Program-made: the position numbers and the translations under genes
Part shown: positions 37,515-47,302 of the stretch, piece by piece
Layout of the letters: each line of letters starts with the position of its first letter
Position numbering within the stretch: position 1 is the stretch's first letter
The notes under the pieces: generated by a model
What the model was told of the DNA's origin: nothing
What the model saw: the letters and a program-made list of their open reading frames with translations, nothing else
Database searches by the model: none
NCBI GenBank assembly: GCA_045648175.1
Contig: JAZRNN010000076.1
Location: 14,502-78,501, forward strand
Origin: SIG440 sp045648175
Lineage (GTDB): Bacteria; Bacillota; Clostridia; Monoglobales; Monoglobaceae
Length of the DNA: 64,000 nucleotides
Reading direction: 5' to 3'

Positions 37515-39100
37515 TGCTTGAGGTCATAGATGAATTTAAGTAACAGATATAATATGAGTGCGACTCCTATGTATATTATAAAGGTTATAGGTGGCATATT
37601 CTGACTGTTTACACGGATAGAAAAACAGTCTTTACCAAATATTTCGGCAGTTGAAAAAATGATACCAAGACAAATTTTCAGGGGATAATAGAATACTGCT
37701 GTGGCAAAGTGTGGTGCTATGCAGTAAAGACCGCAGGCAATAAAACCCATACAAAAGGTAAGAGTGACAACGGGAATAATCCATAGATTTGTAAAAAACT
37801 GAATCCATGAAATTCGTTCAAAAAATAATGCTGAAAAATAAACTGTTCCTATGAATGAGGATACCGAAAGTGATATTGACGAGCAAAACGCATTTTTGCA
37901 GTATATAGCTTTCTTATTTGTTTTTGAAACAGGAAAAAGATCTTTTAGCAGGCGGTAAAGATAACCAAAATAAACCAGTATTCCTAAAGTTGCACCAAAG
38001 GATAGGATGAGACTTTTGGAAAACACAGCATATGGTGTAATCAAGGTTATTACTATTATTGAGAGAAAAAGTGCATTGATTGGTGTATACCTCTGATGCG
38101 TCAGCGCGGCAAAAATCATTACAAGCATCATGATAGCACTGCGGCATACTGATGGTGTAAATTGTGCGGCAGCAACAAAAATCACTATTATGGGAACTAA
38201 TATTATGTACGTAGCCTTTTTGTGTGTTCGAGCTTTAAAAAATAATAAGGATAATGATGAAAATAAAATTGAAAGGTGCATTCCTGAAACCGCAACTATG
38301 TGTGAAAGCCCGGCGTTTGAAAAGGTGTCATAAAGCTTGTCTGAAAAACTTGATTTATCGCCTAGCATAAGTCCTTTTAAAATAGCTGCAAGGTTGACAT
38401 TATCAAACATAATACCGTCAGCAGCTGAGACGGTTTTATTTTTGACAAAATTACCAATATCTTTAACATATGTAACAGGATGAAAGGGTTTTTTGAGGGC
38501 TATTTTATCTGCGTTGCTTGTTTTGCCAATGCAAAATATATTTCTTCCGCGCAGGTGTGTGTAATAATCAAAAGCGTCGGAGTCATCATCCCGCGCGGGG
38601 TGGCTAAGCTTTGTCCAGCAGCATATCGTATCACCCTCATTAAGAAGTTTCCCCCGCTCTTTGGGGATATAGATAACAATTGTTTCGGGCGAGATATATT
38701 CATCGTTGGTCTGTATTACATCAAAATTAAAGTGGCATGAATATCCGTTTGAGGTTTCTGTGACAGGTGACGAAACAGTACCTGACAGCCATAATTCGTG
38801 ACCTAAGTATGCTTTTAATTCGTGAGGTAAAAGATATTCTGCAGATACAATTCTCAGCATACCTGCCAATGTGCATATGATGAGAAAAGTGGGCAACAAC
38901 AAAGGTTTAAGACTAATGCCGGTGTACTTTACTGCAGCAATAGTTACTGAAAGGACTGCGATAACATATACAAGATAAATAAATACATCCACCAACAGCC
39001 CTACCGGTAAAACAGAGGAAAGATATATGCCAAAAGTAAAAGCCAAAGCCGACATCACAAGATAGTGCTTTGATGTTATAACGTGTTTAGACTTATACAT
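37502..39100 (-). CDS. comEC: ComEC/Rec2-type DNA uptake protein, no metallo-lactamase domain
   Basis: 532 residues from ATG 39100, chosen because GGGAGG precedes it by eight bases. N-terminal DUF4131-like part (about 25-200), then the competence domain with its signature SHIVAVSGMHLSILF near 280, and about nine membrane helices. ComEC forms the channel that imports single-stranded DNA. The usual C-terminal metallo-beta-lactamase domain is absent, as the protein ends with a membrane helix and KFIYDLKHKNR. That form is known in other Clostridia; whether it works is unclear. Confidence 0.88.
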   Translation of the reverse strand: MYKSKHVITSKHYLVMSALAFTFGIYLSSVLPVGLLVDVFIYLVYVIAVLSVTIAAVKYTGISLKPLLLPTFLIICTLAGMLRIVSAEYLLPHELKAYLGHELWLSGTVSSPVTETSNGYSCHFNFDVIQTNDEYISPETIVIYIPKERGKLLNEGDTICCWTKLSHPARDDDSDAFDYYTHLRGRNIFCIGKTSNADKIALKKPFHPVTYVKDIGNFVKNKTVSAADGIMFDNVNLAAILKGLMLGDKSSFSDKLYDTFSNAGLSHIVAVSGMHLSILFSSLSLLFFKARTHKKATYIILVPIIVIFVAAAQFTPSVCRSAIMMLVMIFAALTHQRYTPINALFLSIIVITLITPYAVFSKSLILSFGATLGILVYFGYLYRLLKDLFPVSKTNKKAIYCKNAFCSSISLSVSSFIGTVYFSALFFERISWIQFFTNLWIIPVVTLTFCMGFIACGLYCIAPHFATAVFYYPLKICLGIIFSTAEIFGKDCFSIRVNSQNMPPITFIIYIGVALILYLLLKFIYDLKHKNR

Positions 39101-39209
39101 TCGGTAGACCTCCCTTAAATATTCCATTCTACATAATAACACATTTTTCGACAAATATTCAATATATATATAAGGATATTTGAAAAATTAAAAATACTTA
39201 CAAAAAAAC

Positions 39210-39238
39210 TTGCAGAATTTTGGAATATATGATATACT
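39210..39238 (+). promoter_or_regulatory. promoter of glyS operon
   Basis: TTGCAG (39210-39215), 17-bp spacer, TATACT (39233-39238). The leader of about 105 nt to the ATG shows no T-box motif. Confidence 0.65.
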
Positions 39239-39348
39239 ATATTTTGATTATGTATTTGTTTGGATTTTATAAAAATCCGTTTAATATTCTGCAGGCTCAC
39301 GGCGGAAGTTATTTAAATTCAGTGGGCAGGAAAGGCTTTGTGATAAAA

Positions 39349-40731
39349 ATGAAAAATACTGAAAAGACAATGGAGAAAATAGTTGCTCTTTGTAAGGGTC
39401 GCGGATTTGTTTATTCGGGCTCTGAAATATACGGCGGTTTGGCAAACACATGGGATTACGGCCCTTTGGGTGTTGAACTTAAAAACAACGTTAAGCGTGC
39501 TTGGTGGAAAAAGTTCATTCAGGAAAGTCCCTACAACGTAGGTCTTGATGCAGCAATACTTATGAATCCTCAGACATGGGTTGCTTCCGGTCACGTTGGA
39601 GGTTTCTCTGACCCTCTTATGGACTGTAAGGAATGTAAAACCCGTTTCCGTGCAGACAAGCTTATCGAAGATGCGGCAGGTGTTTCGGCTGATGGTTGGT
39701 CGGATGCAAAGATGCTTGAATTTATCAACGAGCAGGACATAAAATGTCCCAACTGCGGGAAGCATAACTTTACTGATATAAGAAAATTCAATCTTATGTT
39801 CAAGACCTTCCAGGGCGTCACTGAAGACAGCACAAGTGAAATTTTCTTAAGACCTGAAACAGCTCAGGGTATATTTGTAAACTTCAAGAATGTTCAAAGA
39901 ACTTCAAGAAAAAAGATTCCTTTTGGTATTGGTCAGGTAGGTAAGTCATTCCGTAACGAAATTACTCCCGGTAATTTTACTTTCAGAACTCGTGAGTTTG
40001 AACAGATGGAACTTGAATTCTTCTGCAAACCCGGTACAGACCTTGAATGGTTTAAATATTGGAAGGATTTCTGCAAGAACTGGCTTCTTTCATTGGATAT
40101 CAAGGAAGAAAACATCAAAATGCGTGATCACGAGCAGGAAGAACTTTCTCACTACAGCAACGCAACAACCGATATTGAATTTATGTTCCCGTTTGGTTGG
40201 GGCGAGCTTTGGGGTATTGCTGACCGTACAGATTTTGACCTTACTCAGCACAGTAATCACAGTGGCGAAAAGCTTGACTACAACGACCCTGAAACAAACG
40301 AAAAATATACTCCATATTGCGTTGAACCATCACTTGGTGCTGACCGTGTAACTCTTGCATTTATGGTAGAGGCATATGACGAAGAAGTTATTGATGCCGA
40401 GAAGAACGATATCCGCACAGTTATGAGATTCCATCCGGCTCTTGCACCTATCAAGGCAGCAGTTCTTCCTTTGTCAAAGAAGCTTGCTGACGGTGCAGGT
40501 GCGGTATACTCAAAGCTTGCGGCAGAGTTTATGTGCGAGTATGATGAAGCCGGAAGTATTGGTAAAAGATATCGTAGACAGGACGAAATCGGCACACCCT
40601 TCTGTATCACATACGATTTTGAATCAGAAGAGGACGCATCTGTTACAGTTCGTCACCGTGATACTATGGAGCAGGAACGTGTTAAGATTGACGACCTTGT
40701 TGCTTACATCAGCGAAAGAATTAAGTTTTAA
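39349..40731 (+). CDS. glyS: glycyl-tRNA synthetase, single-chain class II
   Basis: 460 residues from ATG 39349 (AGGAAAGG upstream); the longer frame to 39220 includes promoter sequence. ALCKGRGFVYSGSEIYGGLA opens the family, motif 2 is FTFRTREFEQMELEFF, and motif 3 lies in the SLGADRVTLAFM segment. Four Cys (C-K-E-C, C-P-N-C) in the insert bind zinc. It charges tRNA-Gly. HolB follows 27 nt later in the same transcript. Confidence 0.96.
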   Translation: MKNTEKTMEKIVALCKGRGFVYSGSEIYGGLANTWDYGPLGVELKNNVKRAWWKKFIQESPYNVGLDAAILMNPQTWVASGHVGGFSDPLMDCKECKTRFRADKLIEDAAGVSADGWSDAKMLEFINEQDIKCPNCGKHNFTDIRKFNLMFKTFQGVTEDSTSEIFLRPETAQGIFVNFKNVQRTSRKKIPFGIGQVGKSFRNEITPGNFTFRTREFEQMELEFFCKPGTDLEWFKYWKDFCKNWLLSLDIKEENIKMRDHEQEELSHYSNATTDIEFMFPFGWGELWGIADRTDFDLTQHSNHSGEKLDYNDPETNEKYTPYCVEPSLGADRVTLAFMVEAYDEEVIDAEKNDIRTVMRFHPALAPIKAAVLPLSKKLADGAGAVYSKLAAEFMCEYDEAGSIGKRYRRQDEIGTPFCITYDFESEEDASVTVRHRDTMEQERVKIDDLVAYISERIKF

Positions 40732-40758
40732 TAACAGTACACAAAGGATGGTAGGGTA

Positions 40759-41769
40759 ATGCTTTCAGCCGTTTTGGGCCATAATAAAGTAAAGAATGTC
40801 CTGACGGTTTCAGCCAATGAAAACCGTGTGGGGCACGCATATATTTTTGAAGGCCCCCGCGGGGTGGGAAGGCAGACAATGGCAAAGGAGTTTGCAAAAC
40901 TGCTCCTTTGCGAAAACCACGACGGCGGCGAGCCTTGCAGTGTGTGCAAAAATTGTACGATGTGTGCATCGGGCAATCATCCCGATTTGCAGATTATCAC
41001 CAATCAACTGTATGATGAATCAAAAAAATCGACAGATGTTCTGGTAGATACTGTGCGAAATATGAAAAAGGATATTTATATAAAGCCATTTGCGTCAGAA
41101 CGCAAGATTTATATTGTGCCAAATGCTGATACAATGAATGTTTACGCACAAAACAGCTTGCTGAAGGTTCTTGAGGAGCCACCGGATTATTGTACTATCA
41201 TCTTGATTGCAGAAAATTCAAATTTGTTTTTGCCCACAATTCTTTCCCGTGCGGTGCCCCTTAAATTTTATCCTCTTGCAGACAGAATGATTGCAGATTA
41301 TATTAAATCAGAATATCCCAATCTGGACCAGCAAAGCGTTGCTCTTGCAGCAATGAGCGGAGGCTGTATAGGTAGAGCAAAGGACCTCGCTGAATCTGAC
41401 GAGGTTATAAAACTCAGGGACGAGCTTTTTCTGCGAATTTCAGCACTTGTGGGAAAGGGCAATCGTTCAATTTACGACTTCATGCTGTTTTTAAAGCATA
41501 ACAAGGATGAGCATAGGCTGATTATGGAAATGATGCAGGGGTTGTTTCGTGATCTTATGTATGCAAAACAATCAGAAGATGGTCAGGGTGTCAGCAATCT
41601 TGACAAACTACATGATATAAAGCGGATAGAAGATAAAATCCGTGAGGGAACACCAGTTAAGCTACTGGAAATTTTAATGAAATACAACGAATATTTATCA
41701 AGAAATATAAGCTATGCACAGATTGCACAGTGCATGAGTGTGGAGCTTTGGGAGGCAATAAATGACTGA
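40759..41769 (+). CDS. holB: DNA polymerase III delta-prime-type clamp loader subunit
   Basis: 336 residues. Walker A is EGPRGVGRQTMAKEF, followed by a four-Cys zinc module (CENHDGGEPCSVCKNC) and a sensor segment ILSRAVPLKF where gamma/delta-prime has the SRC motif. It is part of the clamp loader. AAAGGATGG precedes the ATG. Its end overlaps ricT by 8 bases, the familiar holB-ricT order. Confidence 0.92.
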   Translation: MLSAVLGHNKVKNVLTVSANENRVGHAYIFEGPRGVGRQTMAKEFAKLLLCENHDGGEPCSVCKNCTMCASGNHPDLQIITNQLYDESKKSTDVLVDTVRNMKKDIYIKPFASERKIYIVPNADTMNVYAQNSLLKVLEEPPDYCTIILIAENSNLFLPTILSRAVPLKFYPLADRMIADYIKSEYPNLDQQSVALAAMSGGCIGRAKDLAESDEVIKLRDELFLRISALVGKGNRSIYDFMLFLKHNKDEHRLIMEMMQGLFRDLMYAKQSEDGQGVSNLDKLHDIKRIEDKIREGTPVKLLEILMKYNEYLSRNISYAQIAQCMSVELWEAIND

Positions 41770-42622
41770 GGTTATAGGTGTTAAATTTAATAAAGCCGGC
41801 AAGATTTATTACTTTGACCCCAAGGGACAAAAGTTCAGCATCGATGATGGTGTTGTGCTTGAAACATCCAGAGGTGTGGAGTTTGGTCTTGTTGCGGTTA
41901 AAAATAAAGAAGTTGAGGACAACGAAATTGTTGCACCCCTTAAACCAATAATCCGTAAGGCAACACCCGCCGACTTTGAAAAGCTTAAAAAAAACAAAGC
42001 AAAGGAAAAAGAGGCATTTGATATTGCGGTAAAGAAAATTCAGGAGCATAAACTGAATATGAAGCTTATCAATACCGAATATACCTTTGACGGAAGCAAA
42101 ATTTTGTTTTATTTTACTGCAGATGGAAGGGTTGACTTTCGTGAATTGGTAAAAACTCTGGCTGGAATTTTTCGTACCAGAATTGAACTTCGGCAGATGG
42201 GTGTTCGTGACGAGGCAAAGACCCTTGGTGCGATAAGTATTTGTGGAAGACCGCTTTGCTGTTCAAGCTTTCTTAACGATTTTCATTCGGTATCTATCAG
42301 GATGGCAAAGGATCAGGGGTTGTCACTAAATCCCACCAAGATTTCGGGCATTTGCGGCAGACTCATGTGCTGCCTTGAATATGAACAACCCGCCTACGAA
42401 GACCTTCTTAAAAAAGTTCCAGGCAAGGGTGCTTTGGTAGAATATGACGGTCAGCGAGGCACGGTTACAGATGTATTTGTGCTGAAGGGCCTTATAAAGG
42501 TTAAATTTGGTACTCCCGAGGAATTTACCTATAAAATACTTGATTCAAAGGATGTAAAAATTTTAAAAAAAGGCAAATCTGAGCCAGTGGAAGAAATTCC
42601 TAAAGAACTTAAAGAAGATTAA
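41762..42622 (+). CDS. ricT: PSP1-domain protein RicT/YaaT
   Basis: 286 residues with the PSP1 signature: ISICGRPLCCSSFLNDF and ISGICGRLMCCLEYE supply the cysteines that bind Fe-S in the RicA-RicF-RicT complex, a helper of RNase Y processing and sporulation/biofilm control in Bacillus. Translationally coupled to holB. Confidence 0.93.
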   Translation: MTEVIGVKFNKAGKIYYFDPKGQKFSIDDGVVLETSRGVEFGLVAVKNKEVEDNEIVAPLKPIIRKATPADFEKLKKNKAKEKEAFDIAVKKIQEHKLNMKLINTEYTFDGSKILFYFTADGRVDFRELVKTLAGIFRTRIELRQMGVRDEAKTLGAISICGRPLCCSSFLNDFHSVSIRMAKDQGLSLNPTKISGICGRLMCCLEYEQPAYEDLLKKVPGKGALVEYDGQRGTVTDVFVLKGLIKVKFGTPEEFTYKILDSKDVKILKKGKSEPVEEIPKELKED

Positions 42623-42628
42623 AATATG

Positions 42629-42662
42629 CGCCAACTAGACATTGTTATAGTTGGCGTTTTTA
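42629..42662 (+). terminator. terminator after ricT
   Basis: CGCCAACTA (42629-42637) pairs with TAGTTGGCG (42648-42656), followed by six T. Confidence 0.88.
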
Positions 42663-42676
42663 AATTAAATAAATTC

Positions 42677-42705
42677 TTTACATCTGCCCTAAAATATGTT
42701 ATAAT
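42677..42705 (+). promoter_or_regulatory. promoter of smc-ftsY operon
   Basis: TTTACA (42677-42682), 17-bp spacer, TATAAT (42700-42705), directly after the ricT terminator. Confidence 0.8.
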
Positions 42706-42809
42706 AAAATGTCATATTTTAACTTGGCGGAATGGTGTCTTTTAGACATACAGAATACTGTTTTGAATCAGCGGAAACCTTATTGGTGTCCAAAGAGGAG
42801 GTAATTTTT

Positions 42810-45800
42810 TTGCATCTTAAAAGTGTTGAAATGCAGGGATTTAAGTCATTTGCAGACAAAATATATCTTGATTTTAATCCGGGTATAACTGCTATTGTCG
42901 GACCTAACGGCTCGGGCAAGAGTAATATTTCTGATGCCATTCGTTGGGTTATGGGCGAACAAAGTGTTCGTTCGCTTCGCGGCAGCCGTATGGAAGATGT
43001 CATTTTTGCAGGGACCGAGGTGCGAAAGCCCCAGGGCTTTGCAGAAGTTTCGCTGACCCTTGATAACAGCGAGGGGGCACTTCCTGTTGATTATGAAGAG
43101 GTTGTCATTACCCGCCGTGTATACAGAAACGGTGAAGGTGAGTATTTTATTAATCACGCAGCTTGCCGTCTTAAGGACATTCACGAGCTGTTTATGGATA
43201 CAGGTCTAGGACGTGAAGGTTATTCAATTATTGGTCAGGGCAAGATTGATGAAATTCTCAGCAATAAGTCTGAGGACAGACGCCGTATTTTTGAAGAAGC
43301 GGCAGGTATAACCAAGTATAAGTACCGCAAAAACGAGGCAGAAAAGAAACTTGAAAAAACAAACGACAATCTGACCCGTGTGAATGATATTATGTCAGAG
43401 CTTTCTGGTCAGCTTGAGCCTTTGCGTATTCAGTCTGAAAAGGCAAAAAAATACCTCAACCTTCGTGATGAGTTGAGGGTTATTGATGTTAATGTTTCGG
43501 TTGCGTCCATTATAAAATATCGTGCAGAACTTGTTGATATTGAACGCCGTCTTGATGGGGTTTCAAACAGTATCGACCTTCTGCAGAAGGAAATTGATGA
43601 CAAAGAACAGCTTACACAAGAGATGTATGACGAAATCGAGAAAATTGAAGGAGAAATGGAAAACTGCCGTCGTGCTCAAAGATTAGCGGCAGATGAAACA
43701 GCAGAAGAAAATCAGCGCATTTCTCTTGGTATTGCAAATATTGAACATTGCAAAGAAAATATTCAAAGAATTACAGACGAAATAGAAAAAAGCGAACGTG
43801 GCATAAGTCAGCTCGATGAGCTTATTGCGGGTTATATCAAGGAACAATCTGAACTTGATGAAAAGCATAATGCCGTGATTGAAAAAATTAAGGAAGCAGA
43901 GACGAAATTTGAAAAAATTAATTCAGTATTTGAAGGCAATAACGAAAGACTCGAGGGCCTTAAAGATGAAATAATTGATAAAACCTCCGAAATCAGCGAC
44001 CTGAGAGGCAAGGTGGCAAACTATAACATCCTGCTTGAAAATTTTGAAAGAGAACGCCGAAATGTTGACGAAGAGCTTGAAAGACACAGTTTAGAGTATA
44101 CCCGTATAGGTGACAACAACAGAATAATTGAGGCGGCTCTTGCAAAACTGACAGCAGAATTTGATGCAATAAAGGCAGATGCTGAGATTGCAGAAAATAA
44201 AGTAAAAGCTTGTCAGGGTAAAAATGATGAGCTAAACGAAAAGCGCAATCAAACTCTTGCGGAACTTAGCCGCAAAAATTCCCGCAAAGGCGTACTTGAG
44301 GATATGGAGAACGATTTTGAGGGTTATAACCGCAGCGTCAAGGAAATTATGACAGCGCACAGCAACGGCCCGCTTAAAAATGCAAAAATTTACGGGCCTG
44401 TTTCAAAGCTGATAACCACTGATAAAAAGTATGTTACAGCTATTGAAGTTGCACTGATTTCGGTAAATCAAAACATTGTCACCGAAACAGAGCAGGATGC
44501 CAAGGCGGCAATTAATTTCCTGAAGGCAGGAAAGCTGGGCAGAGCAACATTTATGCCCATTTCAACATCAAAACCGCGTAATATTGACCTTCAGGGTGCA
44601 GATAAAATGAAAGGCTTTATTGCTCTTGCTCAGGATATTGTTGAGTATGACAGCAAGTACGAGGACGTTGTGGGAAGCGTTCTTGGCGGAACGGTTGTGG
44701 TTGACCACATTGACAACGCAATTGCAATGGCGGCAAAATGCGGGCATAAATTTAAAATCGTAACCATCGAGGGCGAGGTTATGCAGCCAGGCGGTGCAAT
44801 AAGCGGTGGTACGTTGGGTAAAAATTCAGGCTTTTTGTCAAGAGCGGCAGAAATAGAAACTCTTACCGCAGAAATAGACAAACTGAAAGTACAGCTTGAA
44901 AATATTGAAAAAGAAAAGGCTGAAATCGTAAAAACCTTGCAGGAAAGCACAGAGCGTGCAGAAAATGCAAGAATACTGATATCCGCAAAGAATGAGGAAT
45001 ACATAAGAGCAAAAGCAGATTCTGACCACAGTCGCACATATTTGGAAGCGGCAGAGGAACGCAAAAATCAGCTTATTCAGGAAGCTAAGACCATTGAAGA
45101 GCGTACCGCGGAAATTAATGCAGATATAGAACTTTGCAACAAAACAGCAGACGACCTTGAGGCGAGTGTATTAAAACTCAGAAACGAAACAGATTCAAAA
45201 CAGCTTGAGTCGGAAGAGATTTCGGCAAAGGTGAAGGAAATTCAGGATTTGCTGATAAACCTGCGTATAGATGAAAGTGCAAACCAAAAGGATATTGACC
45301 TGCAGATCGAAAGACTGGAATCTGTCAAGGCTGAAAAAGCATCAATCATTCAAGACAACGATGTAAAGCAGACAGAGATTGATGTGTTAAAAGAGAGAAT
45401 AAATAGTCTTAACGAAGAAATCGCTTCAAATCGGAAGAAACTTGAAAAGATTGGTGTTCATACGGTTGAACTTGAAAATGAACTGATAAAACTGGGTGAT
45501 ACCCGAAAAGAAACCGACCAAAAGGCAAAAGACTTGCAGGAGGATGTAAAAAATATCCGCGAGAAGATGTATACTCTTGGCCAGCAAAAGACCAAGATTG
45601 AAGGCTCAAAGGCAAAGTGCGAGGGCGACCTTGATGGTTTATTTGAGTATCTTTGGGAGGGGTATGAGCTTACTTTCAGCGATGCCCAGAAGATGAAGAC
45701 CGAAGAAGAACTCAATTTGAAAGAAGCAACTGCAAAAATTTCGGAGCTTAAGAGTAAAATAAAGGCTCTGGGTAATATTAATATTGATGCAATCGAAGAA

Positions 45801-46373
45801 TATAAAATGGTAAAGGAACGTTTTGACTTTCTTACTGAACAGACTGTAGACCTTGAAAAAGCCAAAGAAGAACTAGAAAAAATCATTGACGAAATGATGG
45901 GAATCATGAAAAAACAGTTTTCCGAACAGTTTGAAATTATTAGCAAAAACTTCAATAGCGTGTTCCGTGAACTCTTTGGTGGAGGTCAGGCATATCTTGA
46001 GCTTGCTGACCCAGAGGATATTATGGAAACAGGCGTTGAAATTATTGCACAGCCTCCGGGCAAAAAGCTCCAGAGTCTTACACTGCTTTCGGGTGGTGAA
46101 AGAGCCTTTACGGCAATTGCGCTGTTGTTTGCAATACTTAAGGTACGTCCGACACCGTTTTGTATTCTTGACGAAATTGAGGCGGCACTTGATGATATCA
46201 ACGTATACCGCTATGCTGATTATCTTAAGAAATACAGTAATAAATCACAGTTTATTGTTGTGACTCACAGACGCGGAACAATGGAGGCGGCAAACATCCT
46301 TTATGGTGTAACCATGCAGGAGAAAGGTATATCCAAATTATTATCATTAAATATTGACGAGGTGGCAGAATAA
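42810..46373 (+). CDS. smc: chromosome segregation SMC protein
   Basis: 1187 residues from TTG 42810 (AGGAGG nine bases upstream gives the usual start HLKSVEMQGFKSFAD), close to the 1186 of B. subtilis. Walker A GPNGSGKSNISDA at about 32-44, coiled coil, hinge around 510-660 with GG motifs, second coiled coil, then the LSGGERAFTAIALLF signature and Walker B FCILDEIEAALDD. It condenses DNA with ScpAB. ftsY follows with an overlapping TAATG. Confidence 0.97.
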   Translation: MHLKSVEMQGFKSFADKIYLDFNPGITAIVGPNGSGKSNISDAIRWVMGEQSVRSLRGSRMEDVIFAGTEVRKPQGFAEVSLTLDNSEGALPVDYEEVVITRRVYRNGEGEYFINHAACRLKDIHELFMDTGLGREGYSIIGQGKIDEILSNKSEDRRRIFEEAAGITKYKYRKNEAEKKLEKTNDNLTRVNDIMSELSGQLEPLRIQSEKAKKYLNLRDELRVIDVNVSVASIIKYRAELVDIERRLDGVSNSIDLLQKEIDDKEQLTQEMYDEIEKIEGEMENCRRAQRLAADETAEENQRISLGIANIEHCKENIQRITDEIEKSERGISQLDELIAGYIKEQSELDEKHNAVIEKIKEAETKFEKINSVFEGNNERLEGLKDEIIDKTSEISDLRGKVANYNILLENFERERRNVDEELERHSLEYTRIGDNNRIIEAALAKLTAEFDAIKADAEIAENKVKACQGKNDELNEKRNQTLAELSRKNSRKGVLEDMENDFEGYNRSVKEIMTAHSNGPLKNAKIYGPVSKLITTDKKYVTAIEVALISVNQNIVTETEQDAKAAINFLKAGKLGRATFMPISTSKPRNIDLQGADKMKGFIALAQDIVEYDSKYEDVVGSVLGGTVVVDHIDNAIAMAAKCGHKFKIVTIEGEVMQPGGAISGGTLGKNSGFLSRAAEIETLTAEIDKLKVQLENIEKEKAEIVKTLQESTERAENARILISAKNEEYIRAKADSDHSRTYLEAAEERKNQLIQEAKTIEERTAEINADIELCNKTADDLEASVLKLRNETDSKQLESEEISAKVKEIQDLLINLRIDESANQKDIDLQIERLESVKAEKASIIQDNDVKQTEIDVLKERINSLNEEIASNRKKLEKIGVHTVELENELIKLGDTRKETDQKAKDLQEDVKNIREKMYTLGQQKTKIEGSKAKCEGDLDGLFEYLWEGYELTFSDAQKMKTEEELNLKEATAKISELKSKIKALGNINIDAIEEYKMVKERFDFLTEQTVDLEKAKEELEKIIDEMMGIMKKQFSEQFEIISKNFNSVFRELFGGGQAYLELADPEDIMETGVEIIAQPPGKKLQSLTLLSGGERAFTAIALLFAILKVRPTPFCILDEIEAALDDINVYRYADYLKKYSNKSQFIVVTHRRGTMEAANILYGVTMQEKGISKLLSLNIDEVAE

Positions 46374-47302
46374 TGGGATTATTCGGTAAACTTAAAGAAA
46401 GCCTGAGCAAAACAAAAGAGGTGCTCAGCGAAAGAATTGAAGATGCTCTTAAAAGCTTTAGGTCTGTAGACGAAGATTTGCTTGAAGAACTTGAAGAAAT
46501 TCTTATTATGGCAGATTTGGGTGTAGAAACATCAACAGAAATTATTGACAGATTAAGGGATGCAATAAAAGAAAAGCATATAACAGATTGCGAACAGGTT
46601 AAGCAGGAGCTTAAGAACATTCTTGCTGAAATCCTTACCGAAGGGGATAATTCCGTTCAGCTTGAAGGTAAACCGGCGGTAATTATGGTTATTGGTGTAA
46701 ATGGTGTGGGTAAAACCACTTCAATTGGTAAACTGGCCTATATGTATAAGCAGATGGGCAAAAAGGTTGTCATTGCGGCGGCAGATACCTTCCGTGCGGC
46801 TGCAATCGAACAACTTGAAGTATGGGCAAATCGTGCTGACGCTGAAATTATCAAACAACAGGAAGGGTCTGACCCTGCAGCAGTAATATATGATGCAGTA
46901 GGTGCTGCAAAAAAACGTGGCGCAGACATTTTACTTTGCGATACAGCGGGCAGACTTCATAATAAAAAGAACCTGATGGATGAACTGAAAAAAATTTACA
47001 AAATTTTAAACAACGAGCTTCCCGATTCGTCAAAGGAAGTACTGCTTGTACTTGATGCTACAACAGGGCAGAATGCAGTTTCTCAGGCGAAACAGTTTAA
47101 AGAAGCTGCGGATATTACGGGAATTATTCTTACCAAGCTTGATGGTACCGCCAAAGGTGGTATTGTATTTGCAATTAAAAATGAATATAATATACCGGTA
47201 AAGCTTATCGGTCTTGGTGAGAAGGTTGATGACCTTGAGGAATTCAGCCCGATGAATTTTGTAGATGCTCTTATCGAAACAGACGGGGGAGAAACCGAAT
47301 GA
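46373..47302 (+). CDS. ftsY: signal recognition particle receptor FtsY
   Basis: 309 residues: short N domain, then GTPase with GVNGVGKTTSIGKL, DTFRAAAIEQL, DTAGRLHNK and TKLDGTAKGG. It docks SRP-ribosome complexes at the membrane. The acidic A domain is short, as in many Firmicutes. Coupled to smc (overlap) and to the next gene (ATGA overlap). Confidence 0.97.
   Translation: MGLFGKLKESLSKTKEVLSERIEDALKSFRSVDEDLLEELEEILIMADLGVETSTEIIDRLRDAIKEKHITDCEQVKQELKNILAEILTEGDNSVQLEGKPAVIMVIGVNGVGKTTSIGKLAYMYKQMGKKVVIAAADTFRAAAIEQLEVWANRADAEIIKQQEGSDPAAVIYDAVGAAKKRGADILLCDTAGRLHNKKNLMDELKKIYKILNNELPDSSKEVLLVLDATTGQNAVSQAKQFKEAADITGIILTKLDGTAKGGIVFAIKNEYNIPVKLIGLGEKVDDLEEFSPMNFVDALIETDGGETE

Noticed and set aside
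38480..38740. Forward frame of 86 codons inside comEC
   Set aside because: Lies wholly within the well-supported reverse-strand comEC gene and has no start signal.
39155..39348. T-box riboswitch before glyS
   Set aside because: No T-box sequence, no antiterminator/terminator pair and only about 105 nt of leader after the promoter.
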